Source of the DNA: Sorex araneus | Lineage: Eukaryota; Chordata; Mammalia; Eulipotyphla; Soricidae | Assembly (NCBI RefSeq): GCF_027595985.1 | Contig: NC_073308.1 | Span: forward strand, 9,571,928-9,635,927 | Length of the DNA: 64,000 nt | Direction of reading: 5' to 3' | Part shown: one piece after another, positions 10,848-21,485 of the stretch | How the letters are laid out: each line of letters starts with the position of its first letter | How positions within the stretch are numbered: the stretch's first letter is position 1 | Position numbers and translations under genes: made by a program | Notes under the pieces: generated by a model | Seen by the model: the letters and a program-made list of their open reading frames with translations, nothing else | Told to the model about the DNA's origin: nothing | Database searches by the model: none

Positions 10848-11444
10848 TCACTGTATCACTGTCATCCTGTTGTTCCTTGATTTACTGGAGCGGACACCAG
10901 TAACGTCTCTATTACACTCAGCCCTGAGATGTTAGCAACCTCACTTTACTTGTCTTACCCAATGATTGGAGGCTCTTTCAGGGTCAGGGGAATGAGACCT
11001 ATCGTTTCTGTTTTTGGCGTATCGAATACACCACGGGTAGCTTGCCAGGCTCTGCTGTGCGGGCGGGATACTCTCAGTAGCTTGCTGGGCTCTCCGAGAG
11101 GCATGTGTATATCTGTTACTGTATATGGGATATGAAGACGCCACAGTAGCTTGTCAGGTTCTCCAAGAGGGAGAACTAGGCTATTAGATGCCTTTCAGGA
11201 AATGGTTTTATAGTCTCTGGATGTTGGCCATTGATGGGATTACACGGCACTGGGGGCAGTCTCTGGGGGATCTGGGTGGAAGAGGCCCAGTCCTGATCCA
11301 AGCAGCCTTGGTGATATCGGCCCCGGGTCCCACACACCTGGGTCCCTCCACTGGCTCCCCTATGTGTGAGGCTTGTCCGACCGTGTGGAGAGTGGCCCTG
11401 AGCATGGCTGTGACTGGGTTCCGGATGTCTTCAACTGTCGAGGC
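10848..11444 (-). mobile_element. 597-bp composite SINE-related repeat nested in L1
   Basis: It splits an otherwise continuous L1 and is flanked by the 8-bp direct repeat TCTTTGTA (10840-10847 and 11445-11452). On the minus strand its second half shares blocks with the type-B SINE body at 14477-14702 ('ctctcggagagcc', 'ggcaagcta', 'gccaaaaacag', 'gttactggtgtccgctc'). It ends in degenerate CAGTGA repeats. Its first half (about 11210-11444) is absent from the SINEs but recurs at 25013-25650, 36856-37236 and 37258-37450. No A/B-box tRNA head or coding frame is seen. I cannot name the family. Confidence 0.8.
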
Positions 11445-11452
11445 TCTTTGTA

Positions 11453-12230
11453 GAGGTCCTTTTCTTCCTTAGTTAAGGTGATTCCAAGGTACTTGATTTT
11501 CTGGGGCACAACTGTAAATGGAATTGCTTTTTTCATGTCGCGTTCCTCTGTCTCATTATTTGCTTATAGGAAGGCCATGGACTTTTGGTTATTGATTTTA
11601 TAGCCTGTGACTTTACTGTACAAGTCTATTGTTTCTAAGAATTTCTTGGTAGAGGCTTTAGGATTCTCTAGATATAGTAACATATCATCTGCGAAAAGTG
11701 AGAGTTTGATTTCTTCCTTTCCTATCTAGATGCCCTTAATGTCTTTTTCTGCCTAACCACTATTGCAAGTACTTCTAGTACTATATTGAACAGAAGTGGT
11801 GAGAGTGGGTATTCTTGTCTTGTCCCTGATCTTAGAGGAAAGGCCCTTCGTTTTTCCCCATTGAGGATAATGCTTGCCATGGCTTTGTGGTAGATGGCTT
11901 TGACTATCTTGAGGAAAGTTTCTTCAAAATCCATTTTGATGAGAGTTTTCATCATAAACAGGTGTTGGATCTTGTCAAATACTTTCTCTGCAGCTATTGA
12001 TATGATCATATAATTTTTATCTTGACTTTTGTGGACATGATGGATTATGTTGATTGATTTCCGAATGTTAAACCATCCTTGCATCCCTGGGGTGAATCCC
12101 ACTTGGCCGTGGCATATGATCTTTTTGATGAGTTGTTGGATTCTATTTGCTAATATTTTATTGAGGATCTTCACATTAGTGTTCATCAGGGATATTGGTC
12201 TCCCAGAGAGAGAGCTGGTTTTCAGTCTTA
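11453..12230 (-). mobile_element. L1 reverse-transcriptase segment (5' part of the interrupted copy)
   Basis: On the minus strand, 12288-11722 contains the start of the reverse-transcriptase domain, with 'RPISLMN' and '[12 protein letters not shown]' signatures, and 11684-11695 still encodes the catalytic FADD. Stops, including one near 11720, break the frame. L1 similarity ends near 12205-12230 with no endonuclease or ORF1, so the insertion was 5'-truncated. Confidence 0.92.
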
Positions 12231-12304
12231 ACTGCTTCTGTGATGATGTGTTCTTTCCAGAGACTCTACTTTGAAAACACCAGTACATCTAAAGTTTGCC
12301 TATG

Positions 12305-12478
12305 GCTTAGGACTGGAAGGACAGTACAATCTGAAGGAAGGAAGGAAGGCACTTTCCTTGCATGTGGCTGTCCTGGGTTCAGTCCCTGATATCAGATGTG
12401 GTCCCCCTGAGACTCAACAGGAGTGATCCCTGAGCAGAGCCAGGAGTAACTTTGAGCTCCACTGGGTTACCCCACCCC
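12305..12478 (+). mobile_element. tRNA-derived SINE, type A
   Basis: It has the element order of the family: 'ggactggaaggacagtac', 'ccttgcatgtggctg', the B-box-like 'gggttcagtccc', then 'caggagtgatccctgagcag' and 'gccaggagtaac'. It is moderately diverged. Confidence 0.8.
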
Positions 12479-13000
12479 CTCCCAATGCCCAGTATAGCCT
12501 CTTCAAAATGCTCCTGAATGCTGGGATTTCTCTTGGGCTTGGAAACAGCTTTGAATCTCTTGGGGTGTTGAGTCTTCAGACTGAGGTCTGCAGTGCATGA
12601 GCTCAGCGGAGGAAGGTGTTTCTTTCTCTTTATTACAAAGCAGCAAGCTAGAATCACAGGGTTTCTGGAGTCCCTTTTATTGTGCTGTGAGGACTGGTGA
12701 CTACCCTCTGTCTTGGCTTCGGTAAGTGGGGCCCCTACCCTGTTTGTAGTGGCTGGCCTCTCCTTAGGGGAGGTCTTGCTTTTCAGACGTGTGTGTGCTG
12801 GAACTCTGCCCAAGTTCCTCTGGGATACCAATGGCCCTGGGCAGCCTTGCCCAGTGTCTCCTTGCTTGGTGTCTCGCTGAGGAGGGAAGACAGTGGTGAA
12901 GCCAACAGAAGCCCATCAGTGTGCCCGCAGTGTCCCTAGGAGAGGATGAGCCCTGGACATTTAAGGGTAGTTATTTTGCTTTCACAGAGAGAAATGATCT
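12479..13000. other. Unannotated sequence
   Basis: No exon or repeat family is recognised. Open frames at 12379-12831 (minus) and 12697-12939 (plus) have no domain I recognise. Confidence 0.4.
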
Positions 13001-13165
13001 GGGCCGGAGAGATAGTACAGGGGGTAAGGCCTTGCCTTACGTGCCTTACATGCGGCCGGCTGGCCCGGGTTCAGTTAACGGCATCCCATATGGTCTCCTG
13101 AGCACCATCAGGAGTGGAGTGGTTCCTGAATGCAGAGTCAGGAGTAACTGTGGAGCATCCAGGCC
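13001..13165 (+). mobile_element. tRNA-derived SINE, type A
   Basis: 'gggccggagagatagtacag', 'cccgggttcagt', 'catcccatatggtctcctga' and 'gagtcaggagtaactg' occur in the family order. The GA-rich stretch that follows may have grown from its purine-rich tail. Confidence 0.85.
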
Positions 13166-13210
13166 AGATATGCGGGGTGGGGGAGGGAGGGAGGAAGGAG
13201 GAAGGGGGGT

Positions 13211-13212
<2 letters not shown>

Positions 13213-13290
<78 letters not shown>
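13213..13290. repeat. Pure (GA)39 microsatellite
   Basis: This is 78 bases of uninterrupted GA, preceded by a purine-rich GGGAGGGAGGAAGG stretch. It is a homopurine-homopyrimidine mirror repeat with triplex (H-DNA) potential. The absence of interruptions suggests recent length change. Confidence 0.97.
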
Positions 13291-13296
<6 letters not shown>

Positions 13297-13324
13297 GATT
13301 GATTTTGAACTACACTGGCACAGT

Positions 13325-13455
13325 TTAGGTGCTCCTCCTAGCTCAGTTCTCTTGGGTTGCTTCTGGTGGTGCTGGTCTGGGGTAGGGGCACATGGTGTAG
13401 TGAGCTGCACCTGGGCCACACATATGCAAAGCATATGTTCTGTTTCTTTGAACCA
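13325..13455 (-). mobile_element. Degraded tRNA-derived SINE
   Basis: 'ggttgcttctggtggtgctgg' followed by a decayed head region with 'gcaaagcatatgttc' parallels a reverse-oriented SINE. Weak but ordered similarity. Confidence 0.45.
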
Positions 13456-13898
13456 TCACCCAGTTAGAAAATGTGTTTCAAGAGATCCTGTCAGCCAGTG
13501 ATGAGGAAAACTTCCTGTGGAATACTTCCCATGGCACCAAGGAGGTGCTCCGTTTAGCCATGGTCACTGTTCCGTGGAAGAGTTACCTGGTCCTGTCACT
13601 TTCTCTCTGCTCACTTGCTGTTGGCTTAGTCCCCTTACCAGAAGATTCGTCTCCTGAGTAGGTGGTTTGACATGAACAGGTGGTTGTCATCTGGACCTGA
13701 TCATTGCCTGAACATGCAAGTTTGGATTTTTGCCTCTATTTTTATAATTGGGCATTGAGGCTCAGCAGGCTTGGTGACTGCCTCTGTGGTGGGGCTGATT
13801 AGGTGTGGAAGGTGCAGAGCCCATGTATGTTGTTCACCCATCAAAGGTGCATGTCCTCTAGGTCACTGGGTGACTGGGCTGGAAACCTGGGACTTTTT
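13456..13898. other. Unannotated sequence, possible MIR scrap near 13730-13790
   Basis: 'gggcattgaggctcagcaggcttggtgac' weakly resembles reverse MIR. Otherwise nothing is recognised. Confidence 0.35.
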
Positions 13899-14067
13899 TT
13901 TTTTTTCTTTTTGGGTCACACCTGGCGATGCACAGGGGTTACTCGGTTTTACACTCAGGAATTACTCCTGGCGGTGCTCAGGGGACCATATGGGATGCTG
14001 GGATTCGAACCCGGGTCGGCCGAGTGCAAGGCAAACACCCTACCCGCTGTGCTATCGCTCCAGCCCC
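13899..14067 (-). mobile_element. Full-length tRNA-derived SINE, type A, with TSD
   Basis: A complete reverse-oriented copy. The T-rich start is the A-tail, followed by 'gggtcacacctggcgatgca', the B-box complement 'ggattcgaacc' at 14001-14011, and 'gctatcgctccagcccc' at the tRNA-like 5' end. A 16-bp TSD AAACCTGGGACTTTTT flanks it at 13883-13898 and 14068-14083. Low divergence and an intact TSD mark a fairly young insertion. Confidence 0.96.
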
Positions 14068-14083
14068 AAACCTGGGACTTTTT

Positions 14084-14476
14084 GGCAAGTCCAGGTTCCC
14101 CCAGAATTTTTTTGCCAGCTGTGATCACTCCTTTTTAGGCTGCCTGAGAGGACCTGGGCTCCAGCTGGTGAGGGTCCAGCCCCAGCTGCTTCCTTAGTGG
14201 CAGATTTGGGCCTTTCTTTTCTCTTCTTCCTTCCTCCTTCTGCTCTAATTATGGCCTGTGGAAAGCTGCCTTTCCTCTTCCTCTTCTCTGGGGAGAGATA
14301 ATAGCACTCTTTCTCCCATTGCAGGCCCACCTTTGTTTCAAGACTTGGAAGATATCTGTAGGATTCCTTTCTCCAGCTTCCCACCCCACAAACAGCCTTA
14401 CTCCCATAGCACCCTGCACCCCCCTTTCACCGCGTCTCTGTGTCACCTTTCTAAAACCATCTTTCTAAAAACTATA
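14084..14476. other. Unannotated sequence
   Basis: No feature is recognised. Open frames on both strands lack domains. Confidence 0.4.
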
Positions 14477-14702
14477 GGGCTGAAGCGATAGCACAGCGGC
14501 TGACCCGGGTTCGATTCCTCCATCCCTCTCGGAGAGCCTGGCAAGCTACCGAGAGTATCCTGCCTGTATGGCAGAGCCTGGCAAGCTCCCCGTGGCATAT
14601 TCGATATGCCAAAAACAGTAACAAGTCTCACAATGGACACGTTACTGGTGCCCGCTCGAGCAAATTGATGAGCAACGGGATGACAGTGACAGACAGTGAC
14701 AG
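14477..14702 (+). mobile_element. tRNA-derived SINE, type B (extended body, ACAGTG tail)
   Basis: It has the same head as type A ('gcgatagcacagcgg', 'gacccgggttcgattcc') but lacks about 25 bases between the A and B boxes. It then diverges into a different body ('ccctctcggagagcctggca', 'ctaccgagagtatcctgcc', 'gatatgccaaaaacagtaac', 'gttactggtgcccgctcgag') and ends in a degenerate ACAGTG repeat instead of poly(A). The body is shared with the long composite repeat at 10848-11444. Confidence 0.88.
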
Positions 14703-14795
14703 GCTTGATCACACCCAGCAGTGCTCTGTGTGGTGCTGGACATGGAACTGGGCCGACCGTGTGCACGGCAAGCACCCTGCCTCCTGACTGGGTGC
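14703..14795 (-). mobile_element. Truncated tRNA-derived SINE, type A
   Basis: 'cacacccagcagtgctctgt', 'gtggtgctggacatggaact' and 'gcacggcaagcaccctgcc' follow the reverse SINE order directly after the type-B copy. Confidence 0.6.
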
Positions 14796-15780
14796 GTCTT
14801 GAGTATATATTTTCTGGAACTGGTTATGCACAGTGAAAACCAATTCTTAAGGTTTTTGAACGCACAAAAATGGAAGCTTTGCAGCAGAGTAAGCAGGTGA
14901 ATGTCTCTGGGGAGTGGCTCAACCACAGGCTCTGTGATAGATGCCTGAAGTTGCTTTGCTTTTCCTGTTGAGGCTGTTGTTGGGAGCTAGTTATTTCACA
15001 CTGGAGGGTTCAGGAATCTGATCTTTTCCCATTAACCCTGGAACACAGCTGCAGTGTGTTGCTTTGCACTCATTGTGGAGCTGAATGTACGGGGTGCAGG
15101 AGCAGGCCTGCATCTGGCCCCGTAAGTCACCCTGGGGCCAGCCTGGCCATTAGCCGGGGTGTCTGTGTTCTGTACACATTCCTCCCTGCTCCAGAACAAA
15201 AGGGCTCCTTTGACTTGGTCCTGGCCTTTCTCTCTGCTCGTAATCCATCACCTTTCTCAGAGAGCTTTCTTGAGTGTTAACCCCTCACTACTGGTGATTT
15301 TGGATGCAGATCAAAGGTAGAGTTCAGAATGCTGGTGGCCACAGACCTGGGGTGAAACTGCCCTTTGTTGCGACTGTCCCCTGGGTTCCCTACCGCAGCC
15401 TGTAGTCATCTCTGTCTGATGCAGTCTGTCCAGCTTCCCTTGGATCGAATCTGATTGTGTTTGCTGCTACTCTGGGTGCAGAAAGTTCTGAAAGTTCTGA
15501 TTCCCCTCTGGGGACGCAGGTGTGATAAACCTGAGGACTTGTGGATTGGTCTTGAGTTAGGTCCATAGGGACAGGTGTGTTTCCAAGGGACAATATCTAT
15601 ACTGTCCCTTGTCCTCTGGAGTGTTGTGTCGTGGCGGCGAGGCTGGAGGGGTGGCTGGCCTAGATGATGAGGAATGTGGCTTTTTACTCCTGTGCCTGGA
15701 GGGGACAGGTATCTGTCATCTCTGCAGCCTAGGAAGTAGAAATTTCCCAAGTAATGCACATGTCTTCTTAGATGATTTTT
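14796..15780. other. Unannotated sequence
   Basis: No exon, repeat or RNA gene is recognised. The two minus-strand frames at 15390-15759 overlap each other and have no recognisable domain. Confidence 0.45.
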
Positions 15781-15859
15781 GACTCCTTTTCTATTTAAAA
15801 ATTTTTTTTTTGTTCTGTTGCTTAAATTGCTCTATGTATATAAGTGCATTCAATTTCCG

Positions 15860-15955
15860 ACACCTTTTGGTCCCTGGAGTGCAGCTAGAGCAGCCCCTCA
15901 GCACTAAACTGAGAATGGCCCCTGAACATCCCTGGGTCTGGCTCCAAGACAAAAC
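15860..15955 (+). mobile_element. Possible degraded SINE 3' half
   Basis: 'cagcactaaactgagaatgg' and 'cctgggtctggctccaagac' loosely follow the 3' half of the SINE family. No head is visible. Confidence 0.3.
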
Positions 15956-16505
15956 AAAGAATTATTTAATGTAATATGTGCACATTGTGAACTTTGAAAG
16001 GATATATTTTTCTGACATTCTCACCTCAGGGAAGTTCTCAGGATTCTGTTTTTGAGACCATATAGATAGTTTTGTGCCCTGCATTTTGGCATCAGCATGG
16101 CAGGAGAAACATCTGCTCATCTGGGATAACGTTGCACATACAGTGTTGGAGGCAGTTCTTTCCCGAGGGTGTGGACGTGTGGTGATCCTCCGGCCACACT
16201 TGCCTCTGTGCGTTCTGGCTTGGAGATCACTGGAAGGATCCAGACTCATCATGTCCCTGAAGTTACTTAGGAGGTGGTTCAAGATCAAAGAGCACAAGCT
16301 TCTGTTTCGATTATTGTGGTAACATTGTGTAGCATAAATTTATCATTTTAAGCATGTACAGTTAAGCATGAAGGGCGTCACATGCAGTGCGGGCATCACC
16401 ACCGTCTCTATACAGAACTCTTTCAAAGACTCTTTTTATTCAAGCACTGTGAGTTAGCTCTGATCCTCCTCCAGTGGCAGTTTCCCTCCCACCCCAGCCT
16501 ACTTT

Positions 16506-16690
16506 CTATTTTTTTAAAATTTTCTTTTTCAGTCCACACTCTGCAGTGCTCAAGGCTTACTCTTGGCTCTGCACTCAGAGGTCCCATGGGGACCCCCGTG
16601 GGTTTTGAGGACTGAAGCCTGGCCAGCAGCGTGCAAGGCCAGCCCCTCCGCACTGTTCTGTCCCCCAGTCCAGCCTGCTTCTTTGGCAGG
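16506..16690 (-). mobile_element. Degraded tRNA-derived SINE
   Basis: 'cagtgctcaaggcttactct', 'tggctctgcactcagaggtcc' and 'gtgcaaggccagcccct' give reverse SINE order, with a T-rich start at 16508-16530 representing the A-tail. Confidence 0.65.
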
Positions 16691-17498
16691 TGCAGCTTTG
16701 TTGCTGCAGCTAATGCCTCATGCTTGCAGTGTTGTCTCAGTTTGGATGCCCCACACAACGGATGTGCTCTTGAACCCTGTACCCTGTTACTCCCTTCTAC
16801 CCCTCAGTTTCTCTCCTTACCTTCCTAGATTCTGGGATGAGGGGTGTTCAAGGTACACTCCCTTTAATTCCTTGCATTCCCTTCTCCTGTTGTAGATTTT
16901 GCGGATAAGTGAGATCATCCTGTGTACAAAAGACTTGGACTCTCGCACAACTGGAGACTGTCTTCCCCTTAAATCCTAACTCCCAATTCCTATACTCTCA
17001 GCTCCTGGAAATCATCACTCTTTCTTATGCTTTTGACTCATAGAAACATACTCCTAAGTGGACTATAGTGTGTGCATGTGTGCATGTGTGTATGTATGCA
17101 TGTGTGTGTATTTTTTTTTTATTGGGGAGCCTCCCAACAGTGTTTAGGGGCCCTGGGGCCACTCCTGCATTACTTGGGTCCAGTTGTGAAGCTGCTTGGG
17201 CCCTAATTCTAGGGACCACCCCAGAGTTACCCTGAAGTGCTTGGAGTTTCCAGAGCTTTAATTTCCCTACTGTCTCCCCAACCCGGGAATGTGATTTTTT
17301 TTCTTTTGGTGATTGACTCATTCATTTATGTTGTAGCACATGTTAAATTTTCTTTCAAAACTTAACTTTTAACTTTCAACTTTTCAAAATTTAACTCCCA
17401 ACTTTAAAGTCTGAATTCTATTGTTGGGATAGATCACATTTCGTTTGCTCATATTTGCACTGATGTATATTTGTGCTGCATTGATCTTTTGGACATAG

Positions 17499-17662
17499 TG
17501 AATAATGTGATTCTGACCAAGGATTCGCAAATGTACCTATTTAAGGCCTTGCTTTCATTTTTGTGCATTTTACCCAGAAGTGAATAATGTGATTCTGACC
17601 AAGGATTCGCAAATGTACCTATTTAAGGCCTTGCTTTCATTTTTGTGCATTTTACCCAGAAG
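17499..17662. repeat. Exact 82-bp tandem duplication
   Basis: Bases 17499-17580 and 17581-17662 are identical along all 82 positions (both begin 'tgaataatgtgattctgacc' and end 'tttacccagaag'). The shared 'agtg' at the breakpoint suggests microhomology. Because the sequence belongs to an old, diverged L1, full identity implies the duplication is recent, or is an assembly artefact. Confidence 0.97.
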
Positions 17663-17720
17663 TAAGCACTGACTTTTTGAAGTCTCTTAATATATATGGT
17701 AAAATTGCATTTGAGGACCA

Positions 17721-18732
17721 GTTTATTTATTGGCTCTTCTTGATATCTGTCAGTATTGCTGAACATGGGATGGGATGGGATGCCCAAGGGGTAAAGCATC
17801 TCGGCCTGCAGGGAAGGAAGAGGGAGATTTCTCACTGAGCTGTTCTGACAGATTGTGTAAACTTAGTGATTAATGGAATGAGAAAGCAGGAAGAATGTCT
17901 TTTATTACCAAAAAAAATATATCTTGGGGGTTGGTTGGTTTTATTTTCAATTGAAAGGGTCTGATTTTGTTTCTGGAGAATGGTTTTAATTTGGTTAAAC
18001 GGTTCAGTCTGGGAACCACATGCCGGAGCTCATGATCTATGAGTGTAATTACTCAGGATTTCCTTGGCTGCTTTTTTTTGGAGGAAGCAACAGCGACCAG
18101 TCCCTGCTTTGGTTTTGACTATGAAACTGCAGTGCCCAGAATGGGGTCGGCATTTCTGATTAGCGGCTGGAGCCCATAGGGTCAGTGGAGATCTAGAAAG
18201 CAAGAGGCACCGCTTCACAGACACTGATTGATTTTTACTCTTTAAAAATGTGTACACTGTTTCAAGTCAGCAATGCCAACATTCCTCAGACCTGGAACCA
18301 CTAGATAAGGACTGGCATTGTTCCCAGTGTAGGCATTTGCAGAATTGACTAGGTTTGTCCTGGTCATAGGGGGTCCCCAAGTAGGAAGGTTCCAGATCCT
18401 GACATGGAGTAGGGGACTGCTCTTTGCAGGCAGGGTCTGTGGGACTTCTTTTGAAGGGAATATTGGGCAGATGGCATGAAGGTGGAAGTTCTGGGCTCTG
18501 TAAGAAGAGTTGGGTTGGGGGCAGTGAGGACACACAGGGCAGGAATTGCTTGATGTGTTCCTGGAACAGTAAAGGGATTCAGGAAGGCGGAGGTAATAAA
18601 AAGACACAGGCTAGGAAGCTGCATCCTTTAGACCTGTCTTAAAGTCTGAATTTTCAAGCTGTTTGAACACTGGGAGTAACAAATTTACTTAGTGACCTAA
18701 TTGGATTGGTTGGGAGCTCTAAGAAGCTGTTT
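17721..18732. other. Unannotated sequence
   Basis: No feature is recognised. Three overlapping minus-strand frames at 18242-18624 share the same bases in different frames and have no recognisable domain. Confidence 0.4.
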
Positions 18733-18893
18733 GCTTTCGGGCCACAGTGGCGATACTCGGAGCTTATTTCTGACTCTATGCTCAGGGATCAGCCTTGGCT
18801 GCATTCAGAGGACCAATAAGTGGGGCTGAGGATTGAACCCAGAATAGCTGTGTGCAAGGCAAAGACTGTATCTGCAGTACTACTGCTTTGGAG
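18733..18893 (-). mobile_element. tRNA-derived SINE, type A (diverged)
   Basis: 'cgggccacagtggcgatact', 'tgctcagggatcagccttgg', 'ggattgaacccagaatagct' and 'gtgcaaggcaaagactgtat' occur in reverse SINE order. Confidence 0.75.
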
Positions 18894-18895
18894 TC

Positions 18896-19062
18896 TTGTT
18901 TTTGTTTGGTTTGGGGCCACATCCAGCTGTGTGCAGGGCTTATTCCTGGTTCTGTGCTTATTCCTGGTGGGCTGGGGAGACCATCTGGGGTGTCAGAAAT
19001 AGAACTGGGTTGGCTGCATGTAAGGCACAGGCCATCCCTTCTGTGTCGATCCAGCCCTGACA
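18896..19062 (-). mobile_element. tRNA-derived SINE, type A, tandem to the previous copy
   Basis: A second reverse-oriented copy begins two bases after the first: 'ggggccacatccagctgtgt', 'ctggggagaccatctggggt', 'gaactgggttggctgcatg', 'gatccagccctg'. The head-to-tail pair may reflect insertion into the A-tail of the neighbouring copy. Confidence 0.75.
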
Positions 19063-19866
19063 AGTGTGTTGGGAGCAGGCAAGGGAGTACACAGTCTGTA
19101 AGAGCGTGTTGGGGAGCACTCACAGAGGAGTGAGGTTGGCAGCAGGTGTAGACGAGTTGTGAACCTGGAATGTACTCAGTCACCTTTTCATTGTGGTGAA
19201 GACCCTGCAGCCCCATAAGAATTGCCGCCCTGGCCTGGAGACACAGTGTGGTCACAGTGTGGAAGCGTGGGGGCGGGGCTGGTTAAGACACCAGCCACTG
19301 AAGCCCCAGCCACAGATGTGGCGTGGAAAATGGTACTTCCATCTCTGGAGCTACCCTGCTGGTAGCTGCCCGCGGTGCCTCTTACTCTTCACTTGCTGCC
19401 CACACGTGAGTCCATAATTTTAACCGTAATTCCATGATGGAAACTTTGGGTGGAGTGAACTGGCACCAGCAGAGCAGATTTGTTTTGCCCTTTCCCTCGC
19501 CTCCCTCTGCTCAGGGCGTCGTCCAGCATCAGGCCATCTTGAAGAACCTAATGCGATTCTTCTTGGCACTTGGTTTATTGCTAGAGAGTTTTTTTCATTG
19601 CTTCCACAATGTGAATGTTTGTGAATGATCCCCTATTCTCACACTAACACGTATAGTTATTTTCCTCTTTTGGACGAGGTTTTTGTGAAATATGTTAGAT
19701 TTCTTATGTGTGATTCTTATGCTGATTGATTCCCCAAATCTCAACCTGATTGAATACATTTTCCATGTGTTTGCATCTTTGCTATTATAACTGCAACAGC
19801 CTTTGTGTGTGTGGGAGGGTGGGTGCTCAGAGCCTCACACTTGCAAGATAAGTGCTCTAAGGCCAA
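19063..19866. other. Unannotated sequence
   Basis: No exon or repeat is confidently recognised. 'gtgggtgctcagagcctcac' and 'cttgcaagataagtgctcta' near 19820-19860 may be a reverse SINE scrap. Confidence 0.35.
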
Positions 19867-20028
19867 CGACCAGGATGCTAGTACACGTGCCTTGCAGGGC
19901 ACTAACCTGATTTTGGTCCTTGCCACCCTTATAGTCCCCCAAGCCTGCCAGGAGTGATCCCTGAGCACAGAGTCAGGAGTCAGCCCTGAGTACCTCTGGG
20001 TGTGACCCAAAAGGCACAACCCCAAACC
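19867..20028 (+). mobile_element. tRNA-derived SINE, diverged
   Basis: 'cgtgccttgcagggcactaa', 'aggagtgatccctgagcaca' and 'gagtacctctgggtgtgacc' followed by 'caaaagg' match the forward SINE from mid-head to tail. Confidence 0.7.
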
Positions 20029-20142
20029 AAACAAACAAGAGTGTTGTATAGCCAAGCTACATCCCTGGTGGTGATAACCTGCTCTTACTCGAGGGGAATT
20101 GCCAGGCCCTCAGTGTGCATTCAGTCACTGCACAGGCTATTT

Positions 20143-20324
20143 TTATTTCTGGGCTACACCCTCTATGCTCAGGGGTTGCTTCTGGCTCTGTACCCCTCTG
20201 GGTATAATTCTGGAATTGCTCCTGGTGGTCTTTGTGGGGGAACATATGGACGCCAGAGATCACTCCTTGATCCGCTGTGTGCAAGGCAAATGCCCTACCC
20301 ACTGTACCGTCTCTTCGGCCCGGG
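20143..20324 (-). mobile_element. tRNA-derived SINE with 11-bp TSD
   Basis: Reverse-oriented copy with 'gtgcaaggcaaatgccctac', 'ccactgtaccgtctcttcgg' and a T-rich start. ACAGGCTATTT occurs at 20132-20142 and 20325-20335 as the TSD. Confidence 0.88.
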
Positions 20325-20335
20325 ACAGGCTATTT

Positions 20336-21365
20336 GTGATCAAGTGGTCAGAAAATTATTCAGAGACTCCCCTCAGCTCCTTCTCACTGACTCAGTCTGG
20401 GTTTGTTTGATTTTCCATGTGGCACATGGAGAGATATCTGCAGTGACACAGTTCCTGCAGTGATACAGTTCTACTCTATCCTGAGGGTCAGAGCTGGTGG
20501 CTTGTGCCATGTTAGGTCTTCACCAACCGCTCTGGCTCTTCGTCAGTGTCTCCTTGGGTCACCTCAGATAAGAGCCACCTAGCGAGTGGGCGGGCTGGTG
20601 ACTTAGGGGCCTGCATGTGCTAATCCAGACTCAGCTCTGTGGGCATCTGTGACCGTAACTCCTGCCAGGATCAAGTTGGGCCTCGTCAGGGTGGAATTCA
20701 GTTCTGCCACCAGCACCAGTTCTCATAAAAGCTGGATGGTCTGAACTCTTGGCTCTCACCGCCAAGATGTTCTAACCCATGGGCTGGAGCAAATGAAGCT
20801 TTAGGGGTGGTTGGGGTCTGTCTTATGCTTTTCCTTTACCTCTTGGGTCACTGTCTTCCCTCTGTGTGTACAGGTTCTGGTTTTCCATTTGCCCTGTATT
20901 TCATCCTGGCCTGTGCTTGGACACACCGGCTTTGAGGCCATTAGCTCTTTGTATCCAGTTGTGCCAGATGGTGTTGAAATTTCAGAGCCATGACTGAGTG
21001 CTTTTGGGACCATACAGCTTGGCCAGTTTACCTGTTTACTCAGATTTTGGGTGGAACCATTGAGGTGCCAAGTTCCACCTCTGCCACTGAGTGACACTGA
21101 GAAAGTTCCTATGCGTCTCTGTCTGAAGTGTTGTCAACTCCAAGGTTAATGCGGAGGACTTCACCGGGTCACTTGTGTGCTATGACTCCCAGTACTTCAG
21201 GTCTTCTTGGTGTCATTATCTCTTCAGCCTTTTCTATCCAGGCTAGCCCCACACTTGCAGATGTCTCAGGAGAAAGGGGGTGGGGCTGCCCCTTGACCTC
21301 TCAGGGGCTTCACTGTAACCTAACAATCATAGGCCCTTTTTGATGTCTAGTCAGTCATGTCCTTC
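20336..21365. other. Unannotated sequence
   Basis: No supported feature. The 98-codon minus frame at 20801-21097 has no domain I recognise. Confidence 0.4.
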
Positions 21366-21485
21366 ACTTTCAGGAGCTGGGTCGTGTATATTTAGTTCTT
21401 TTTATCCAAAGCTCACTAAAATTTGAGCTCTTCCAAGGGCAGAAACCAAGGCTGCTGCTTGTATTTGTGTCTGATAAGAGCTTTG
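21366..21485 (+). repeat. L2 3' end fossil
   Basis: 'aatttgagctcttccaaggg' followed by 'cagaaaccaaggctgctg' fits the conserved L2 3' segment (usually 'aatgtaagctccttgagggcagggac'). Confidence 0.5.

Larger units (their letters stand above)
16320..17720 (-). mobile_element. Ancient L1 fragments (L1M-like), interrupted by a SINE
   Basis: 'tttatcattttaagcatgt' and 'gtacagttaagcatgaagg', then 'gcatcaccaccgtctc', match the classic reverse-oriented 3' region of old mammalian L1. Around 17460-17580, 'cattttacccagaagtg' and 'gacatagtgaataatgtg' match a further reverse segment. No frame survives. A SINE occupies 16506-16690. An exact 82-bp duplication lies inside it at 17499-17662. Confidence 0.6.

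Noticed and set aside
10848-11444. Composite repeat as a hAT-type DNA transposon because of its 8-bp TSD
   Set aside because: No terminal inverted repeats are present, and its SINE-like block and repetitive tail point to retroposition.
13138-13434. Leu-Ser repeat frame on minus and Glu-Arg repeat frame on plus
   Set aside because: Both are translations of the (GA)39 microsatellite.
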